Shown: piece after piece, positions 21,857 through 33,615 of the stretch | Numbering within the stretch: the stretch's first letter is position 1 | Layout: every line of letters begins with the position of its first letter | Assembly: GCA_036850595.1 (NCBI GenBank) | Contig: CM072148.1 | Location: 2,213,160-2,277,159, forward strand | Reading direction: 5' to 3' | Length of the DNA: 64,000 bases | Origin: Rhyacichthys aspro | Taxonomy: Eukaryota; Chordata; Actinopteri; Gobiiformes; Rhyacichthyidae | Made by a program: the position numbers and the translations under genes | The notes under the pieces: generated by a model | Seen by the model: the letters and a program-made list of their open reading frames with translations, nothing else | What the model was told of the DNA's origin: nothing | Databases searched by the model: none

Positions 21857-23780
21857 AAAAGATGGCCGCCTAACGTGAGCTCCGGTCCCTGCTGTAGACT
21901 GTACTTCAACATAATAATGACAGATACTGGACTCACACAGGGTTTTATAGTTGACGCTCTGTAGGTTTCTGTATCATTTATTGCCACAGTGACCTTTATG
22001 CCCCGTGCACGTCTGAAACACACACCCCACAAAACCACCGCTGACTGTAGATTAACGAGTTACCACTAGCATCTCAACATGGCTTCCTGCTTTAACAAAT
22101 GATTGTCTTCTTTAAGGTCTTGTCGGTGTCCAGGGCCTTCTGTTGACACAAGTCTTCCCTGATGCAGAGTCCCTTCTTCAGATGAGATTGTTGATTATTA
22201 TTGGCATTACCTTCTGCATTAACGTTGTGAGTGGGCAATAATTTAGCTTTAGAACATTTACACTATCTGACATTTATAAGCTAACTGTTTTAAAGGAGAC
22301 ATCGAAGTCACGCAAACAAGTGTCACATCAGTGTTTAAAACCTGTTCTTGTCTGAAACTCTGGTCTGTGACTCCAGTCCAGTTCTTTCTCTTAGTCGGTT
22401 TATTCATCTTTATACAGACATTTTCCATTCCCAAAGCTTTTAAACTCAACCTACGGATACGTATGGGGACATGTAATTCCACTTCCACACTGCTGAACCA
22501 GAAAGCCAAAAAGTTGTGACATTTTTGCAGCCAATCGAGCAACAAGATTAAATATACTCATTTTTGCTCAGTTCAAATTCCCAGCTTTAAGATTACACTT
22601 GTAAGCAGTGCTCCAACTAATGCTTCTTTAAAAGCTCACTGCTGCCTCAGAGCTCTACACTAAAAAAAATTAAATTATTTGAGGGAACCTGGCACACTTA
22701 TATTCATGAGCAGGGAATAAATCAATAAATTAACATAATAATAATGAATAGTAAAATAGTGGCTCATTATATCTCATTGTGGCACATTAGCCCCTTTTCG
22801 AGAGAAGGAGAAAATGTGGCGTTACTGTCAAACCGCTTTTGTTTTCACAGGTCACTTGCCGTCAAATGAATTACCACGCAACTGAATCCATCTTCGGCGC
22901 TTCTTTGTCGGGGGTTAGCACAGTTCTCGGCCGATTTTTATTCGGCGTCTGTATTAAACGCAAGGACACGGCATCAAAGGCCGTCTAGAGGGGATTAAAG
23001 CGCTCAGACATTGATTAGACACACCTGAACTCGGAGGGAAGGGGACGCCGCCGAATCAGAGACAGACGGAAAGACGGAAAGCGCAGAGAAAAAGAAAGAA
23101 AACGGGCTTCAAACGGACGCAGCGTAAATGTCTCCGAGCTTTGAAATGAAGATGGAGACGGACGGAGAGAGAAGAAGGCTGGACGTTTTAACACTTTTGT
23201 TTGTGGCTAAAGGCGTGAACGCAGGCATCAATCTGTAATCAGGAGGCTTTTTGTGACGGAGGGTTTCTGGGGTATTTCTGGAAGTAGAGGTCGTTCTGTT
23301 CCAGGTTATTCTTCTGTGACAAAACCTGCAGAGATTTACAGAAAAGACGATGTAATGTGTTCAGAGAAAAACAGCAGAGAAAAACAAACTGTGTAATGCA
23401 AGGTGTTCTTGTTGATGCTTATTTAACTTTGATTATTGTCTGGTTAGTTACTTTATTATCTCTCTTTGGGAAATTCATTCTCTGCATTTAACCCGTTCAT
23501 CATTTACTGTCACAACCGAGTCTTTTTTCTCAAGTTTTTTAGGTTTCCTCAACTTTTAGAAATCCACTTGCTGTTACTGTATGTAATTACACTAGTCTTG
23601 GACACTTAATGATTTGTATGTTTTTTTGGTGTCTTTGCCTTTATTGATGAATGGAATTGATTCAATCCATTAGAGCTTTTAAAAGATCTTAAGAAAACTA
23701 GCTCAGTCACAAAATATGACAGAAACAAAATGGGCTTTTCTTGCTTAAAACCTTTTTGTTTGTTTTTAATTTATTTTTTA
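21857..23780. other. Non-coding; GC-richer stretch at 22.80-23.26 kb
   Basis: The stretch 22800-23260 is CpG-richer and purine-rich (for example GGACGCCGCCGAATCAGAGA) and may be regulatory. Around 23450-23520 the sequence TTGGGAAATTCATTCTCTGC resembles a fish repeat I remember but is too short to assign. Confidence 0.3.
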
Positions 23781-23794
23781 TCATTTTCTTTCAT

Positions 23795-23940
23795 AAATTG
23801 ATCCCTTTTTTTGCCTTTATTTGACAGATACAGTTCAGACAGACCAGAAACAGGCTGAGAAAGAGAGAAATGACATTGAACATATGATCCGAACCGGAAT
23901 CTAACCCAGGTCGCCCAGGCTTGTGATGTGCACACCCCTA
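23795..23940 (+). mobile_element. Fragment of a widespread interspersed repeat
   Basis: The segment with GCCTTTATTTGACAGATACA, GAAAGAGAGAAATGACATTG and a degenerate 'AACCCAGGTCGCC' end resembles, from memory, a repeat common in fish introns (tail of the form 'ggattcgaacccgggtcgc'). The B-box-like end is decayed and no tRNA fold is present. Confidence 0.45.
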
Positions 23941-25349
23941 AAACCTTTTTTTTTTACATTATTTAACACATCAGACACAACAGACTTAGATGTTCTACAG
24001 AGAAACACTAGATAATGCTGTTAGACTTACTTCTGACAAAAATAAATATTGGCGATTCGATCACAAAATGTTGGAAAAGGCGTGTTTAACTGTTGTTCTG
24101 ACGTTGAAGTTGAAGCTAAAAGTTTACAGTAAAGAAAATCAGTGAGTGCAGCTTTAATGTGACTAGTTTCTCTCAAATTAAAGACAAAAAAACCCTGATT
24201 TGAAGTCTTTTCTATACATCATAATATAACACAACAGCTTCTTTTTTTCCCAGAAAGCCTAACCCTCTAAAAGCTCACTCGGGACATCTCTGACTTAAAC
24301 GGAACACGTATTGTTAGAGATGCTGCTGTGCCCAAAAATACTTGAATCTGAAAAAGAGGACGCCTCAGTGGAGACCTTCCCCACAACAATCCCAGCACAA
24401 AGACAGATCCAAACAGCCTGCGGTCAATGATGCATATCCACTTCTATTTTTACAGCGTGAGACATAAAGCTTCTGCTCCTATGCTTTTAGCTCTTTTAGC
24501 TTCTACATCACCAAAGTTATTTCTCCTTAAATAAATGAGTATTAAGTAAGTGGGAGAAAGTACATTGGGAGTGTATAAATAACTTGTTTGAAGGTTCTCT
24601 CAGAGCTTTTCAAATTTTAACTCCTCCTCGAGAAACCATTGGCTTCCACTGTGGAATTAATGACCTGAAAAGGAAAAGGAAGATCTCGATGTATAATTCC
24701 TTTTCTACCCCAAAACACAACAAGTTTTATTTCAAGTTTTTTCCACTTTTCTACTCGAGACCTTTTCTCACAAGTTCCACAGAGACTTCTTTAAAAGAGA
24801 AGAGAAGAAATTACCCACAGTTTCCCTTTCGCTGGAAACACTTGATGTATCGCAATTTATTCAGAAGCAAACACACAAACTGGAGCGCTACAGTATTAAA
24901 GAAAAAACCTGACTTACATAGGCCAAATGAATCCATTCATGACTTATTTGTATATTTATGCCTGCTCCGACTGTGAGCAGCTGGTAAACAACGCCCAAGT
25001 CTCAGGGAGCAGATGTACTTAACAGACACAAACTATTTCTCACTCCCGTCGTCGTCCGCATGAGACTGAAGCAGTGAGTTTGGAAGAAGAACTGATGGAA
25101 GAGTGGGTTAATAAACTGGGGCGTCATTCATTTTAAGTAATAAAAGACGTATAGACTCTTACATCAAAAACGAAACACGGCCAAGCAGCAGTTTTTCACA
25201 TTCAGTCTGTTATTTGTAAAAGTCCTTGTAGCTTGAGCTGGTGTTTGTTTCTGGAAAAAGAGCAGCTAGATATTATGTTCTTTTAAATATGCAATTTTTT
25301 GTGGCGAAAATGTATTGTAGATTAAAGTTCCAGTCCCCGTTTTTCTTTT
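23941..25349. other. Non-coding, nothing recognised
   Basis: AT-rich DNA. The 130-codon open frame at 24584-24976 is compositionally odd (many F, K, S), has no domain and no context, and is judged to be chance. Confidence 0.4.
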
Positions 25350-25698
25350 CTTGTCCCTGTCTCAGACTCCACTCTCCTCCAAAATCAGTCTAGAGACCTC
25401 TCCTGCTTCTCTTTTATTAAAAAAATAAAACCACAAAATACTAATCCATTTGACCAAACTGAAGTTTAGAGTTTAGCGTTAGCTTAGCTGTGACTTCAGC
25501 GTCAGGACGACAATTATCTCCTCCTCGTTAAACATTACGTGATTGAATTGACAGTATTTATCTGTGTTTTACGTTGCCTCCCTTTTCTCTGTTGATGCTT
25601 TTCTTTTTTCAGCTGTTTCTCTGTTAAAAGACATATTCAGCTGAAAATACACTTTATCTGCAGCTATTAAACTTCCTGGAACGCCATGTGACAAGTGA
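25350..25698 (-). repeat. Interspersed repeat family AB, copy 4
   Basis: Includes the terminal part CTTGTCCCTGTCTCAGACTC and ACTCTCCTCCAAAATCAGTC, then the block shared with copies 1, 5 and 6 to CATGTGACAAGTG. It stops just before the GGAGCGCTCC core present in the others, so it is truncated there. Confidence 0.85.
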
Positions 25699-27221
25699 CT
25701 TTTGGGGTTTAAACCATTTTTCCAACTAGAATTAAAAATATCAAGTATATTCTGTGTAACTTTTGTAACCTGACAGATGGTTCCACAGAAAACATTTGAA
25801 AAGGTCAAGAACTGGTCACTGATTGGATTAAAAAAAAAAAAAATTTAAAAAACACCAGCAATTGCCAATCACCAGGTCATTTTATCCAATCAGAACAACA
25901 CCATGATCTCTTAATTAGTAACAGTAAAAGGTCACACAGCCATAACTGCCAGTACATCTAGATAATTACTGATTTCAATGTGATTAAGACAGTGATTCTG
26001 TGGATACGGTGAGGATAAGTCCTTTTTTAAAGATAAAGTGTGTCTGTGTTTGACATATATTCCACAGAGGTCTGCTTCCATCTTTTAAGAACTCGCTCAA
26101 AAACTCAAATTTATGCCACAACTGTGAAATATGTATGATATTTATTGACATAGCATCAGCATTTAGTCTCCTTTAGTTTATTTCTGGTTATCCATCCTAC
26201 TTTTCTTACCTTGTGGCTGGATTCTGGCGAGATTTAAGAGTCCAAACACAGAAATCCATCTTGTTTTTCTTAAAGCTTTTAGATTTGGTTAATTTGGACC
26301 AATGGTGTGGCAGCTCTGGGTGTGTTTTAGGTAAAGCCTTTGCTCTAATTGGATAAAATGAGTTTATGGTTGGTGGTTTTTATAAAATACCAGTTTTCGC
26401 TCGACTCTTCTGTCTATCCTTGCACCATTTGCACTTAACACATAATTGCAGAAACAGTATTTTGTGAGCCTTTTGAGTGAGAACCATTATGGGCCTTCTG
26501 AAAGTCTAATATTCTGTCTACATTATGGATTTGTGTTCGACAGGTCAACTCCTCCACCTCTTTATCAGACAAAGTAAACGACGGCTAATACACTTCTAAT
26601 CTGATTGCTCCGGCGCCGTGTCCCTTTCTCTCTGGGATGAGCCCTGATTTATGTCTTTAAAAGGAAGTATAAAACCAAAAGCAACGGGTGAAACCAACTG
26701 TGAGATTAAACCAACCCTCCCTCAGCCCTCCACCTCCTCCTCCCTCTTCTCTAAATTATCTGAGAGCTGTAATTAAAAAGTGCACTTTGCTTCTTGCACG
26801 GCGCTACCGAGCTGGGCCGAAGAGCGCACACACAGTAAATTAAAGATAGCTGAGGCTCGACTAATCATCTGAGTGTATTCCGTAATATGAAAGTAACACA
26901 ACACTGTAAGTTCCTGCGTTAAAACAAAGTGCTGTAATTTACTGTGTCACACCTGTTACTAAGTTATCCCCCAGATATGATTCTAATGATCTCAGGCAGC
27001 GAGCTAACACTGGCGCTAGCGACGATCGACCAGTGAAAGTGTAGCTCAGCTTTGTGAAACGTGACTCTTGGCCTTATTTCTGAAACTCTATCGAACTGTT
27101 GGACAATCTTCTGGGCCGTCCTAAAAGATGACACAAGAAAAAAGCACAGACAGTACAGAAAGTATTGTTTTAAGCAGGAAATCTAAGAAGAATTTCAGAT
27201 TAATGCTTCAAGACAGTGTGC
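25699..27221. other. Non-coding; candidate regulatory stretch at 26.56-26.90 kb
   Basis: Low-complexity A12 run near 25832. The stretch 26560-26900 has even composition (TCTAATCTGATTGCTCCGGC, GAGAGCTGTAATTAAAAAGT) and no repeat character, so it could be constrained. Nothing coding is supported. Confidence 0.3.
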
Positions 27222-27827
27222 CTTTGTGCTAGGGCTGGACAATAAATCGTTTTATGTTCGATTAATTTGAGTTTTTAATGTTGTACGATGTTAAAAATAG
27301 CCATATCACTGAATCAAATTGGACAGAAAAACATTTCTTCTAACTCTGCTGCTCATTGTGTTGATGCTAATGCTGCTGTTAGCTCCAGAGCAGCTCCAGT
27401 AATGTCTGAGGTGACGAAAAACACTAATAATCACAAAGAAAGCATCATATTTCCTCTGAGATGCTTTGCTTTAGTGAAGTGACAGGAAACTGATCAACAG
27501 GAACAGTTTAGTGTCTCTGTACTTTGATTTATGCAAATTAGCCACAAGGTCGGAGGCTTTAAACGTCTTTTAACAAGACTTCGACATGTTCTACGGAGAC
27601 AGAGAGGGGTCAAACTAAAAAGTATCTGACCTAAACTGCTTCATTTTCATCTGAGGGTAATGCTCACTGCTGTTGCTGTAGTTGTTTTGTATCAGTAAAA
27701 ACACATTTGAATTACCTTTTTAGGTCAGTACCAACACAAAAAAAACAATTAAAATCGTAAATCATCTGAAAAGAAAAAAAATTGACATTTCATTTTTTTA
27801 GCCATGTCTCCCAGTCCTACTTTGTGC
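27222..27827. mobile_element. Non-autonomous hAT-like element with perfect 8-bp target-site duplication
   Basis: The element runs from TAGGGCTGGAC (27230) to CCCAGTCCTA (27819), imperfect terminal inverted repeats. It is flanked on both sides by the identical octamer CTTTGTGC (27222-27229 and 27820-27827). An 8-bp duplication with TAGGGCTG-type ends is characteristic of the hAT superfamily. At 590 bp it is too short to encode a transposase, and the 64-codon frame 27288-27482 shows none. The intact duplication makes this one of the best-delimited insertions in the window. Confidence 0.85.
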
Positions 27828-29540
27828 CCGTGCCAAGCCCAAGCTTTTTTTAATCAAAAGAATGAAGAATATAGAGGTCATGTGTATGAGAAATGGGACC
27901 GCAGCCAAATCAAGGCTAGTGCCACTGGTATTTTTATTTATTTCATTCATTAAATATCATAACTCATTTTGTTGTTGTAACATTATTTCCTAATAGCGTG
28001 CAGCCCTAGTTTTTTAGATTTATTCCTGTTTTAGTCTTAAATGTGGTCTGTAATTTCTACTTAGCCCTAATAAATGCTGAAGAATTGTTTCCTGGTCTCA
28101 ATTTTTCATACGACTAACCCATATTTATGTTCATGATCAAATCAGCCATTTTATTGCCATCTGACTGATTTAAATATTTAAATATATATTACAGTGGGTC
28201 ATTGCTCCTCCATAGACCCATTTATCTTCCTTTTACCAGTGCTAGTTTAGCCTTCACATGTTTTTCTGAGTCAGCACTAGAGTTTGAGATCTCCTCGTGT
28301 GAAGACTCTCTGGTTTTAATTGCCAATAAGAGGATTACTGCCTCCTGACTGAGACCGCAGCCACCCACAGTCTCTCAGTGAAGGAGAAAGTTTGGATAAA
28401 ATGTGACGTGGAACAGTGCTCTTGGCCAAAGGGTCGTGTTATTATCCAAATTTTAGCTAAGTGTAGTTTCAAATGTGCATGTTATTAGCCTCATTGTGCA
28501 TTTTCACTTCAAACACAATCATTTTCAGATCAGTGTCTTTACAAACGGCGTGTTTAGTTTTGTATTTACCAGTATAAAGTATTGCTTGATAAATACAGAT
28601 TATCCAAAACCAGTTTCTGAAGTCGTGAAGCCACATCAAGTGAACGTTCCTCCTCGAGAGAGAACGAGCCAAACCAGATCCAGCTTCAACCTTCTTAGTT
28701 CCAACTCAATTACTGATCAGCAGTCGACAAACTCCATCAAAGCGGACAAACCTTGCTTAACTGTTCCCAAGGCTGAGACGTTTATCCAATCTGACTTTGT
28801 GCCTCCTTTTAGCTGCTGCTGTGTGGGACATCTGCAAAGTTTTGTCAGAATATTCCCATTAGAAGTGAGCCAGAGGTCTTTCATTCACAGTAAATTACAC
28901 TCGGGTTCCTCTGAGAACACAAACTTAACTTTGTTCGGACGTTTTCAGATTCTCATTTGTATCAGATTGGGCTTTCTAAACGGACTCGGACGCAAAACAG
29001 ACCAGCACGTCCAGTTAACCGAGCACAAAGGGGTTTTTAATGACTTTGGAGAAATGTTAGAGGAGCATCACAAATCTCAAATGATCAAATAGCTGCTGTT
29101 TTATCGACTACATGACACGATATTACCACCAGCTTCACATTCAGGACATATTTGACCAGCCGAAAGTAATCTTTGTTTGATTTTTTCACAATAAATCATC
29201 TTCAAACAGCAAACATCACAATCTTTAAATAATCAAAGTTTTCAGTCAAGAACGAAAAAACAAGACTGTGAAGAAATCTATTAAAATAAGAAAAAGCGAA
29301 GTTATGTATATGTATTTATTTACTTAACTATATATTTTATTTTGAAAGTCTGATTTTAGTGACCCCTGTTGTAGAGGAAGGCCCATGTTGTTTAATAAAG
29401 CATTCATCCTACTTTATGCCTTTATAATCAAATATTCTGCATAAAAAAAGAGAAATATTTAAAAAAAACCATGATAATATTGCCTTATTTTAGTCTGTTA
29501 TTTATTGTCTTTAATATTTGTTTTTATTGTTTTCTCTGCA
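27828..29540. other. Non-coding; longest isolated open frame judged spurious
   Basis: A 205-codon plus-strand frame at 28475-29092 is the longest frame outside tandem repeats. Its translation has no family I recognise, no signal peptide or repeat structure, and no coding-like regional change in base composition. A CAGCCCTAG motif at 28001-28009 mimics a hAT end but has no partner that fits better than the 27230 element. Confidence 0.35.
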
Positions 29541-29660
29541 TGGTTTTAATTTGTAATTTGTGCAATTGTTTTGTTTTTATTGGGTCTTAATGCAGACTTT
29601 ATTCTTTCACTGTAAAGCACTTTTAAACTAGAAAAGTGCTATATGAATAAAGTTTATGAT
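29541..29660 (+). mobile_element. 3' tail of a probable non-LTR retrotransposon
   Basis: CACTGTAAAGCACTTTTAAA, then AAAGTGCTATATGAATAAAG, resembles the tail at 10960-11129 and the 3' ends of fish LINE-like elements as I remember them. No coding sequence is retained. Confidence 0.45.
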
Positions 29661-29884
29661 TGGTTATATTATTATTATAAAAAGTAGCTTTACAGAACTT
29701 GTGTTTTGTCGTAAAAGAAGATGTATAAGTCAAAGAAGTGAGGATAGGATATTGGTGTTAGATGTGTTCATTTTAGTTTTGCCTCAGGATTCATTCAGTT
29801 TAGTTCAGCTGTGTAGATTTTTCCAGTTTCTTTTCCATTTGTTCATGTTCATTTATAACTTACCCAACTATGTTAAAGTGAGGA

Positions 29885-30125
29885 GGCAGTCAGCTGAGGA
29901 TTCAAAAGCATGACATCAGGGAAAAAAATAAAAATAAAAGGCAAGGTCTTTCATTCAGAAACAGGTCAAAGAAACAAAGAAAGTCAGTCCAAATCCACTC
30001 AACATGAAGAAACAAGACAATCTGACACAGGTGAGACTCATTAGGACAATCACACCTGAGGGACAACACACAGGAACAGGAAGTCATTAGTGAAGTATCA
30101 AAATAAAACAGGAAGTGATGCAGAA
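29885..30125 (+). mobile_element. Probable interspersed repeat fragment related to 34.27 kb
   Basis: Shares a loose pattern with 34271-34500: ACTCAAAAGCAT or TTCAAAAGCAT, then AGAAACAGGTCA or GGTCAGAAACAGG. Downstream it has ACACAGGTGAGACTCATTAG and GGAACAGGAAGT blocks that I remember as a common fish repeat. The boundaries are approximate. Confidence 0.4.
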
Positions 30126-30226
30126 CCTTTGTTGTGGAGCAGGTTCTGGAGTGTACAATACATGTGAACTATAGAAAAGACTGGCCCACTTTAATCTAAA
30201 TGCAATTCCACTGTATAAATGGTCAA

Positions 30227-30342
30227 ACGGTTGGAGGTTAGCACTCCGGCCTCACAGCAACAGGGTGAGTTTCCTCCCACCGTCCAAACACATGGATGGA
30301 TCTGGAAACTGCTCTAAATTGTTCATAGTGAGCGAATGAAAG
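30227..30342 (+). mobile_element. Internally deleted fragment of a widespread interspersed repeat
   Basis: GTTAGCACTCCGGCCTCACA joins almost directly to GAGTTTCCTCCCACCGTCCA and then GCTCTAAATTGTTCATAGTG. These are, as I remember it, three consecutive blocks of a common vertebrate repeat from which the intervening sequence has been lost. The 3' end of what is probably the same family is at 12299. It is not a tRNA gene although the start resembles one. Confidence 0.6.
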
Positions 30343-31689
30343 TGTTAATAGCATTTTTCAGGATATACCCCTCCTCACACTGGTATAGCTGGTGTCAACT
30401 GTGGAAAAAAATGGATGCATTACCACAAATGTGTTGGAACGCAACTGTTTTATCTAATTATATAAAGTAAAATGCTTCTGTCCTCACTCTGTGCTTGACT
30501 GAAAACTGTTTTAGCCAAATGCCACTCGTCTCGGATGTCCGCACTTTAAAAAAGCACAGAACATTTTATCACCTGCGGCAGGTTTGTCCTCGACTGGTTA
30601 TTGAAGCCAGTGAGGTGTGTTATGAAGATAACTGGCATTTCTAAGCAATCCCATTTAAATAGATAACATTAAATAAAAAAGTAAATATTCAAGCCTCAGT
30701 TCCATTGCAGGAAAGATGCCGTTTCAAAGCAGTGACAGACTCTTTAAATTAAAACTCAAGCAACCTTTTAAAAGCGTGGACAGATTCAAAGTAAGCTTAA
30801 TGTATTCCATCGTGACTGCTCAGTCGTCCAGTGACGCTAAAATCAAAGGAAACAACCGCAGAACAAAGCAGCAGTCACAAAGCATTTAGACTGAAAATGT
30901 GTTGGGCTCTGATCTAACTACAGAGATCTACCTGCCACAGAACATCCACATCCACACCCACAGCCTCATTCAAGTCTATGTCGAGATGAGAAAACCTTTT
31001 TAAGCCAAATGTACGTCCAAAGACATGTGTAGGTGGTGAAGCTATAGTTTGTATTAAAACTAGTGCTGCAGAGAGCAACAGAAGAAATAAAACATAAAAG
31101 ACTAAGATATTCAGAGCATAAAGCAAGACCCATGTATTTCTAGACTGGAGCAGAGGCATGTTATGATGCCTGTCACATCATAGCAGGGCCAAGCATCTTT
31201 TAAAGCATAGGTTTTCTTTAAGTTGTTTGAACATTAAAAGTGCTCCATTCCAGCCTCACACACAGAGCTTTATTAGAGCGTTAAACTTGACTGTACACGA
31301 CGAGAGGGAAGCATCTCACAAGAGACAACATATGAAGAAGAAGAAAACACCTGATGCACTTCTGTATGAGCTCTTGTAATATTATTATATTATTTCCACC
31401 ATTACGTTCCATGTGACGCATTTAGACCAAAGGGCTCTTTGTGTATTGTGGTCTATGGTGATGTTTGGGTGCTTATTATTGGATCAGATAATGAAAACCA
31501 AATACATAAACTGAAAAATCTAAACTCCTACAGTGTCTGGCTCAGCGCAAACATAAAATACTATCAACTCTGAATTTCAAACACCAAGAAAAGTGGAGTG
31601 GAGTGGTTTTATTTCCTTTTCTGATTCGAGAGGAGTGGGTCTGTTTTCCTTTTCTGTCACTTCCTTTGATTAATGCACGAAGCTGAAGT
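30343..31689. other. Non-coding, nothing recognised
   Basis: AT-rich DNA without supported features. The 81-codon minus-strand frame at 30914-31159 has no domain. Confidence 0.4.
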
Positions 31690-32280
31690 GAATGTGTTCA
31701 TAAAGTGCCATTATGGCTTCGTGCTGTGACCAGGACGTCCTCCTCCGAGACTTCCACCTGTGATTACGCCCCAGCGCCGCCGCCCGCCGCCGCCTGTGAT
31801 TGGCCGACTCAAGTAGACTAATGAAGGAGCGCGTGAAGAAGCCCGGAGACTTATTCCAGTCTGATTAATGTGTTTTCCTCAATGCCAATTAAACACTGAT
31901 TACACAAATTAACAACTCTGGGCCACCATAATCACTAAGTGCTCACACAGGGCTCTGGCATTGACGAAAAGAGCCGCTCGCACACACGCACGGAGCCACC
32001 AAACACTTCCAGCTGTAAGGCACCACGCCCCATTTGTCCCGCTACCCTTGCCCACGGCCCTGGCAGTTGTTGAAGCTAATGCTTTTAGCCGTGTGGCGGC
32101 CAGGATAGAGTTACTGTCTGACCACATCCACGGAACAGACTCTGAGTCACCGCGGCGCTCACACCAGAAACCACCGGGACGACGCATTCAGAGGGCCTCA
32201 AACAGACAGCTGCTGCCAAAGGGTGCAGTCACTGGAGCTGCCTTCCTTCGCCTTTAAACGGAGCCAGAAGACGGAGAGAG
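31690..32280. promoter_or_regulatory. GC-rich candidate regulatory stretch
   Basis: A short GCC-repeat-like tract at 31773-31794 is followed by an inverted CCAAT box (GATTGG, 31798-31803). Then come AT-rich homeodomain-type motifs (CTGATTAATG, CCAATTAAAC, AAATTAAC) at 31861-31915 and a GC-rich part to 32270. Overlapping frames on both strands (31909-32257) look like by-products of GC content. It could be a distal promoter or enhancer. Confidence 0.3.
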
Positions 32281-33615
32281 CGAGTTGAAGAAGGAGGGCA
32301 GAAGACGAGGTGACAGGGACTGACACGGCAACAGATGAGTGACAGAAATGAGAAAGGAAAGTTTGTGAGTGTAATGCGATCCCACCGGGAGCGAAAGGAG
32401 GGGTGACAGAATGGAAAAAAGACACAGTTAGCTGAGAGCAGAAGGAAAACAGGGATGTGGAAATAAAAAAAGGGCACTGGCAAACCTGCTGGAGCTGACA
32501 TTTGGAAGAGTAGGTCTCAACATTTATGAATATGTTGCAGAAATGACAAAAAAAACACATCATTTATGAAAGCTTACACACAGCTTAGCCATGCTACGCT
32601 AACAGTAGATGAAAACAGACCACTGTCCTTTTCTTTGACTGAAATACTTTTGCTTTTAGACTTTTTTCTTTATCAGATTATAAATAAAACAAACCAAAAA
32701 CAAGACGTGTAGCTAAATAGTGCAGTGTTTTCATCCAAAAAAAAGAGGCCAGGCTCAATCTAAGCATCAGTCACCATCTTTTTTTTTTCTCATTTAATTA
32801 TTCTCTTGGGCTCTGTTTAGAGAGTCCCTGTCCAGCTCCAGTCCAACTACACCATATACACATAACAGAGGCTTATTTACAAACTGCATTATCCATTCGT
32901 CCAGAAATATCTAATAATAAAGGTTGTATATGGAATCTTTTTACTAGTTTTAAAGATTACCAAGAGCTACAATAATGGCTGCTTTATTCCGTCAGTCATA
33001 TTTACCAGTGTTATTTTTGTAACTGAAGAATGGTTTTATTTTTAACATGATTTGGGGAAGAGTCTGACGTGGGAATAATCCAAAAGATAAAGTAACGTTG
33101 AAATGTAAATGTGTAGCTGAGGTGTGGCTGATTCTGCTCTGAATTATTGTATCATATAACAATGGGATGTCACTAACTCTGTGTCAGGATGAGAAGCCTG
33201 GGGCCAAACTGGGTCTGACGAGAGGAAACGACTCCAACCTGAGAATCGGGAACAATACCGACGATACAATGGTGAAATATTCCTGAGGTCGGAGCCCAGA
33301 CTCAGAGTGTATCGTCAGAGCTGCTGCAAAACTTGTGGAAGGATGCAATTCCACTGGTGACATTTCATATTTCTCTCTTACACACTCTTAGAGCCTCGGG
33401 AGAAGATACCAGCTTTAGATCCAAACATAAACTCTATATATTACCCACTGTCGATGCTCCAAAAGTGAAGATAAACAACAAAACAACTGAGTAAACGTAG
33501 GGTCTGGTGTCGATGAATGACCAAATAATGAAAAAGAATGAGTTGGTGGTTCTTGAAAAGAAGAATAGAACATTTAAAGCACACATCAAACTTTATGTGG
33601 CCCTTCAATACATTT
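32281..33615. other. Non-coding, nothing recognised
   Basis: Purine-rich at 32270-32420, then AT-rich. At 33585-33612 the sequence TTTATGTGGCCCTTCAATAC is the inverted counterpart of sequence near 40200, marking the outer edge of the foldback element that follows. Confidence 0.4.

Noticed and set aside
21188..21878. Three overlapping 200-residue open frames with an 8-residue period
   Set aside because: They arise on both strands from the 24-bp minisatellite, whose period is divisible by three. There is no unique N- or C-terminal sequence and no splice context.
24584..24976. 130-codon open frame
   Set aside because: Unusual F/K/S-rich composition, no domain, no neighbours.
28001..28009. CAGCCCTAG as the right end of the 27.2 kb element
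   Set aside because: The perfect octamer duplication places the true right end at 27819; the later motif has no matching duplication.
28475..29092. 205-codon open frame, longest outside tandem repeats
   Set aside because: No recognisable domain, no promoter or splice signals, and the start and flanks are ordinary AT-rich sequence. A chance frame of this length is plausible in 64 kb on six frames.
30227..30342. tRNA-like start GGTTAGCACTCCGGCC
   Set aside because: It matches a common interspersed repeat and no cloverleaf can be drawn.
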